Source: Bradyrhizobium sp. CCBAU 53340
Lineage (GTDB): Bacteria > Pseudomonadota > Alphaproteobacteria > Rhizobiales > Xanthobacteraceae
NCBI RefSeq assembly: GCF_015291645.1
Contig: NZ_CP030055.1
Span: 5,642,001 to 5,706,000 of the forward strand
Direction: 5' to 3'
DNA length: 64,000 bases
Shown here: positions 60,631-64,000 of the stretch, in pieces
Numbering within the stretch: position 1 is the first letter of the stretch
Layout of the letters: every line of letters begins with the position of its first letter
Notes under the pieces: generated by a model
Told to the model about the DNA's origin: nothing
The model's database searches: none
What the model saw: the letters and a program-made list of their open reading frames with translations, nothing else
Program-made: the position numbers and the translations under genes

Positions 60631-61542
60631 ATGCGCGGAGTATTCGTCGACGCCAATGAAGCGCTCGCCGTGATCATGGAGCGGCTGGAGAAGCCCGGTG
60701 ATCCCAAGGTCCGGATCCACCGGGACCCCGACATCAAGCCCGAACAATACCCTGAGATCCTCGACGGCGCCGAGATCGCGATCGTCGATCACACCGCGTT
60801 GCCGACCGAGGTCGCCAAGAAGTGCTCGGGCCTCAAGCATGTCGTGTTTCTCGGCACCGGCGCGCGCAGCTACATGAACCCGGAGGAGATCGCCGAGCTC
60901 GGCATCTCCGTGCATCTGATCAAGGGCTATGGCGACACGGCGGTGGCGGAATCCGCGATCGCACTGATGTGGGCTTCGGCCCGCGTCATTGCGATGATGG
61001 ACCGCGAGATGCGCGCCGGAAACTGGCTGCGCGAGGACGGCATGCAGCTCACCGGCAAGACGCTCGGCCTGATCGGTTTCGGCGGCATCGCCGCCGAGGT
61101 CGCGCGCATTGCGTCGGGCAGCGGCATGAAGGTGATTGCCTGGAACCGCTCGCCGAAGAGCCATCCGGGCGTGGAATTCACCGATCTCGATACGCTGCTG
61201 GCGCGGAGCGACGTGGTGTCGCTGCATCTGCTGCTCAACGACGAGACCCGTGGCATGATCACGCGCGAGACAATCGCGAAAATGAAGCCCGGCGTCGTTT
61301 TCATCAACACCGCGCGCGGCGCCATCGTCGACGAGCAGGCGATGATTGATGCCCTGAAGTCGGGCCATATCCGCCATGCCGGCCTGGATGTCTTCAACAT
61401 CGAGCCGCTGCCGGCGGACCATCCGCTGACGAAGATTCCGAACGTGACGCTGTCGGCGCATTCCGCCTTCCGCACGCCGGAAGCCAGCGAGAATCTGATT
61501 GAAGCGGCCTTGATCCACTGCCGCCGGATCGTGAAAGGATAA
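60631..61542 (+). CDS. NAD-dependent D-2-hydroxyacid dehydrogenase
   Basis: 303 aa. NAD-binding GKTLGLIGFGGIAAEVARIA, catalytic Arg in FINTARGAIVDEQAMID, Glu in DVFNIEPLPADHP and the His region in VTLSAHSAFRTPEAS. It interconverts a 2-oxo acid and its D-hydroxy acid, for example glyoxylate or hydroxypyruvate reduction. Middle gene of the hydrolase operon; 11 bp to the next gene. Confidence 0.91.
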   Translation: MRGVFVDANEALAVIMERLEKPGDPKVRIHRDPDIKPEQYPEILDGAEIAIVDHTALPTEVAKKCSGLKHVVFLGTGARSYMNPEEIAELGISVHLIKGYGDTAVAESAIALMWASARVIAMMDREMRAGNWLREDGMQLTGKTLGLIGFGGIAAEVARIASGSGMKVIAWNRSPKSHPGVEFTDLDTLLARSDVVSLHLLLNDETRGMITRETIAKMKPGVVFINTARGAIVDEQAMIDALKSGHIRHAGLDVFNIEPLPADHPLTKIPNVTLSAHSAFRTPEASENLIEAALIHCRRIVKG

Positions 61543-61553
61543 GAGCAACAACA

Positions 61554-62627
61554 ATGGCCGACTATCGCACCATCAAGGCAGAGGCGCTCGCCAACGTCGT
61601 CCGCGCCATCGTCAAGGCCGGCGGCTCCACAGACCGCGAGGCCGACCTCGTCTCTACCAACCTCGTCGAGGCCAATCTCAAGGGGCACGACTCCCACGGC
61701 GTCGGCATGATCCCGCGCTATGTCCAGAGCGTCGTCAATGGCGGCCTCGCCGTGAACGCGCACGTCAAGATCGTGCTCGACACCGGTCCGCTTCTCACCC
61801 TCGACGGTCTCACCGGCTACGGGCAGGTGATCGGCCATGAAGCGATGGAGCTGGCGGCCGCGCGGGCCAAGAGCAACGGCGTGTGTCTCGTCGGTCTCTC
61901 CAACGCGCACCACATCGGGCGCATCGGCCACTGGGCCGAGCAGTGCATCGACCACGGTCTGGTCTCGATCCACTTCGTCAACGTGATCTCGCGCCCGATC
62001 GTGGCGCCCTGGGGTGGCAGCGATGCGCGCCACGGCACCAATCCGTTCTGCGTCGGCATCCCGCGCCAGGGCAAGGAGCCGATCGTGCTCGACTTCGCCA
62101 CCAGCAGGATCGCGCAAGGCAAGACCCGCGTCGCCCACAACAAGGGCGCCGAACTCGAGCCCGGCACCATCATCGACAATGAGGGCAAGCCGACCGTCAA
62201 TCCGCGCTACACCGTGATCCCGCCCTACGGCGCCATCCTGCCATTCGGCGAGCACAAGGGGTCGGGGCTCGCGCTGGTGTGCGAAATCCTCGGCGGCGCA
62301 CTCTCCGGCGGGCAGGTGGTCAAGGGCCCGTCCGACGGCAAGCACAACGTCATCAATGGCATGCTCTCGATCATCATCGATCCGGGTAAGCTTGGCACCG
62401 GCGAAAACCTCGCGCGCGAAGTCGAAAGCTTCGTCGCCTGGCACACCGGCTCGCCGCCCGGCCCCGGGGTCGACAAGGTCAAGATCGCCGGCGATCCCGA
62501 ACGCGAGACCAAGAAGAAGCGTCTCGCCGAAGGCATCCCGGTCGATCCGACCACCTGGCAGGAGATCATCGAGGCCGGAAAGAAATTCGGGCTGGATCAG
62601 GTGGCGATCGAGAAGATCGCGGGTTAG
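61554..62627 (+). CDS. Ldh2-family NAD(P)-dependent dehydrogenase (ureidoglycolate/malate type)
   Basis: 357 aa. Family landmarks: NLKGHDSHGVGMIPRYVQSV (catalytic His), LVGLSNAHHIGRIGHWAEQC, PIVAPWGGSDARHGTNPFCV and FGEHKGSGLALVCEILGGAL. These enzymes oxidise or reduce 2-hydroxy/2-oxo (or 2-imino) acids; AllD (ureidoglycolate), sulfolactate and malate dehydrogenases belong here. With the amidohydrolase and hydroxyacid dehydrogenase the context is suggestive of a ureido-acid, but not decisive. Confidence 0.9.
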   Translation: MADYRTIKAEALANVVRAIVKAGGSTDREADLVSTNLVEANLKGHDSHGVGMIPRYVQSVVNGGLAVNAHVKIVLDTGPLLTLDGLTGYGQVIGHEAMELAAARAKSNGVCLVGLSNAHHIGRIGHWAEQCIDHGLVSIHFVNVISRPIVAPWGGSDARHGTNPFCVGIPRQGKEPIVLDFATSRIAQGKTRVAHNKGAELEPGTIIDNEGKPTVNPRYTVIPPYGAILPFGEHKGSGLALVCEILGGALSGGQVVKGPSDGKHNVINGMLSIIIDPGKLGTGENLAREVESFVAWHTGSPPGPGVDKVKIAGDPERETKKKRLAEGIPVDPTTWQEIIEAGKKFGLDQVAIEKIAG

Positions 62628-62652
62628 GCGGATACGCAGCAATCACAACCGG

Positions 62653-62807
62653 TGTCGTCCCGGACAAGCGCGCCCTAAGCGCGCGCCGATCCGGGACCCA
62701 TAACCAACAGGAAGTGATTTGGCGAAGACCCGCGGTTAGCAGCTTGTGCGACGACCTCTCCCTGGGGGTATGAGTCCCGGCCTTCGCCGGGACGACCCTG
62801 TGGTTGA
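62653..62807. repeat. Intergenic inverted repeat, family B (copy 3)
   Basis: GTCGTCCCGGACAAGCGCG at the left and GAGTCCCGGCCTTCGCCGGGACGAC at the right, with inner AAGTGATTTGGCGAAGACC and CCTCTCCCTGGGGG matching copy 2. It separates convergent genes. Confidence 0.83.
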
Positions 62808-62816
62808 TAGCCCGTC

Positions 62817-63890
62817 CTAATCCACCATATCCGCAACAGCCTTGCCGCAGGCCGTTGTGTCGGCATTGCCACCGAGGTCCTTGGTGCGCAACGTGCGCTC
62901 GGCCAAGGTCCGCTCGATCGCCTCGACGATCGACTTGCCGGCTTCCTTCTCGCCGAGATGCTCGAGCATCATCGCGCCCGACCAGATCATGCCGATCGGA
63001 TTGGCGATGCCCTGCCCCGCGATGTCAGGCGCCGAGCCGTGCACCGGCTCGAACACCGACGGGAAGTTGCCCTCGGGATTGATGTTGCCAGACGGCGCGA
63101 TGCCGATGGTGCCGGTGCAGGCCGGGCCCAAGTCAGAGAGGATGTCGCCGAACAGGTTGGAGCCGACGACGACGTCGAACCAGTCCGGATGCAGCACGAA
63201 ATTCGCGGTGAGAATATCGATGTGATACTTGTCCCACTTCACGCCGGGGAACTGCTTGGCCATCGCCTCCACGCGCTCGTCCCAATAGGGCATGGTGATG
63301 GAGATGCCGTTGGACTTGGTCGCCGACGTCAGATGCTTCTTCGGCCGCGACTGGGCGAGCTCGAAGGCGAACTTGAGGATGCGGTCGACGCCGGTCCGGG
63401 TCATCACCGTCTGCTGGGTGACGAACTCGCGGTCGGTGTCGGGGAACATGCGGCCGCCGACGGAGGAGTATTCGCCTTCGGTGTTCTCGCGCACGACCCA
63501 GAAATCGATATCGCCGGGCTTGCGACCCGCCAGCGGTGACGGCACGCCGGGCATCAGGCGGACGGGACGCAAGTTCACATACTGGTCGAACTCGCGCCGA
63601 AACTTGATCAGCGAGCCCCACAGCGAGACGTGATCCGGAATCTTTGCCGGCCAGCCGACCGCACCGAAATAGATCGCGTCGTGCTTGCCGATCTTCTCCT
63701 TCCAGTCGTCGGGCATCATCTGGCCGTGCTTCTCGTAATAGTCCCAGGACGAGAAGTCGAAATGATCGAAATGCAGCGACACGCCGTGCTTCTTCGCAGC
63801 TGCCTCCAGAACACGCTGGCCTTCGGGCATCACTTCCTTGCCGATGCCGTCGCCGGGAATGACTGCGATCCGGTATTGTTTCTTGCTCAT
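62817..63890 (-). CDS. Tartrate/D-malate dehydrogenase-like (isocitrate/isopropylmalate dehydrogenase family)
   Basis: 357 aa. IAVIPGDGIGKEVMPEG at the start, the RENTEGEYSSVGGR metal-site loop, DVVVGSNLFGDILSDLGPA with the acidic metal ligands, and FEPVHGSAPDIAGQGIANP for NAD. YLNLRP-type segment reads QYVNLRPVRLMPGVPSPL, typical of tartrate dehydrogenase/decarboxylase. It oxidises a 2-hydroxy dicarboxylic acid. Convergent to the Ldh2 gene. Start at MSKKQYRIAV (ATG 63890). Dimethylmalate or isopropylmalate activity cannot be excluded. Confidence 0.87.
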   Translation of the reverse strand: MSKKQYRIAVIPGDGIGKEVMPEGQRVLEAAAKKHGVSLHFDHFDFSSWDYYEKHGQMMPDDWKEKIGKHDAIYFGAVGWPAKIPDHVSLWGSLIKFRREFDQYVNLRPVRLMPGVPSPLAGRKPGDIDFWVVRENTEGEYSSVGGRMFPDTDREFVTQQTVMTRTGVDRILKFAFELAQSRPKKHLTSATKSNGISITMPYWDERVEAMAKQFPGVKWDKYHIDILTANFVLHPDWFDVVVGSNLFGDILSDLGPACTGTIGIAPSGNINPEGNFPSVFEPVHGSAPDIAGQGIANPIGMIWSGAMMLEHLGEKEAGKSIVEAIERTLAERTLRTKDLGGNADTTACGKAVADMVD

Positions 63891-64000
63891 CGAGAACGTC
63901 CTTGGTTGGTCCGGCAGCCGCCGCCTTTTTGATCGCACTGCAATGGACCAAACTCGGCAACAGTGCAACGCTGCACTGCAATGTTGACCATGGCGCAATC

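Noticed and set aside
59329..61554. 741-codon reverse open frame
   Set aside because: Antisense to the amidohydrolase and hydroxyacid dehydrogenase genes, both of which show complete active sites; composition is typical of a shadow.
17636..62807. CRISPR array or phage-type repeats
   Set aside because: The repeats are dispersed single hairpin elements with different spacing and no regular spacers, and no cas or phage genes are present.

Overview
The window is a GC-rich stretch of an alphaproteobacterial chromosome, most likely Bradyrhizobium or a close relative in the Nitrobacteraceae. The reasons are the gene families (many acyl-CoA enzymes, Liv-type ABC transport, Ppc), the strong GC bias at third codon positions, and the many long hairpin-forming intergenic repeats of the type I associate with Bradyrhizobium genomes. 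The genus call rests on memory and pattern, not on a search. I saw no rRNA, tRNA, CRISPR array, transposase or phage gene.

Layout. (1) 1-7988: a homoprotocatechuate (3,4-dihydroxyphenylacetate) meta-cleavage locus. It holds an HpaI-type aldolase cut by the window edge, the MarR-type repressor HpaR, and a rightward operon hpaH-hpaF-hpaE-hpaD-hpaG plus a TPP-dependent enzyme. A perfect 16-bp palindrome lies in the hpaR/hpaH promoter region. (2) 7966-12389: a frameshifted MFS transporter, two Fe(II)/2-oxoglutarate oxygenases (AlkB and a prolyl-hydroxylase-like one), a degenerate GT51-like protein and a DUF2848 protein. (3) 12382-17621: an amidase, an OB-fold/thiolase/SDR operon, and an exported SMP-30 lactonase-like protein whose ribosome binding site lies inside a perfect hairpin. 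(4) 17746-20532: phosphoenolpyruvate carboxylase, followed by about 0.9 kb of non-coding, probably repetitive DNA. (5) 21465-23371: a lower-GC accessory module with a Nudix pseudogene, a GNAT, a 2H-phosphoesterase-like protein and a short coding remnant. (6) 23375-24920: YccF and a rhomboid protease. (7) 25049-42197: an island of acyl-CoA metabolism with two acyl-CoA ligases, three crotonases, two acyl-CoA dehydrogenases, two SDRs, an APH-type kinase with a small DUF6285 partner, a VOC protein, a YghU-type GST, a nitronate-monooxygenase-like flavoprotein and a thiolase-like protein. (8) 42301-48599: an RND efflux pump (adaptor and permease) and a chemoreceptor. (9) 48759-52538: a complete L-threonate catabolic set (ltnD, otnI, otnK, with otnC divergent). 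(10) 52718-63890: a LivFGMHK-type transporter, a UPF0317 protein, and a divergent LysR regulator followed by an M20 amidohydrolase, a D-2-hydroxyacid dehydrogenase, an Ldh2-type dehydrogenase and a convergent tartrate/D-malate dehydrogenase-like gene.

How the genes work together. The hpa genes cleave and degrade homoprotocatechuate to pyruvate and succinic semialdehyde. The threonate genes convert L-threonate to dihydroxyacetone phosphate. The most interesting system is in the acyl-CoA island: an aminoglycoside-phosphotransferase-like kinase, a DUF6285 partner and an ACAD10/11-like acyl-CoA dehydrogenase, with ligase and SDR genes around them. This is the gene kit expected for activating and removing a 4-hydroxyl group from acyl-CoAs by phosphorylation, as in levulinate catabolism. 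The Liv/LysR/hydrolase locus looks like uptake and breakdown of a carbamoyl- or ureido-type compound, but its substrate cannot be read from sequence.
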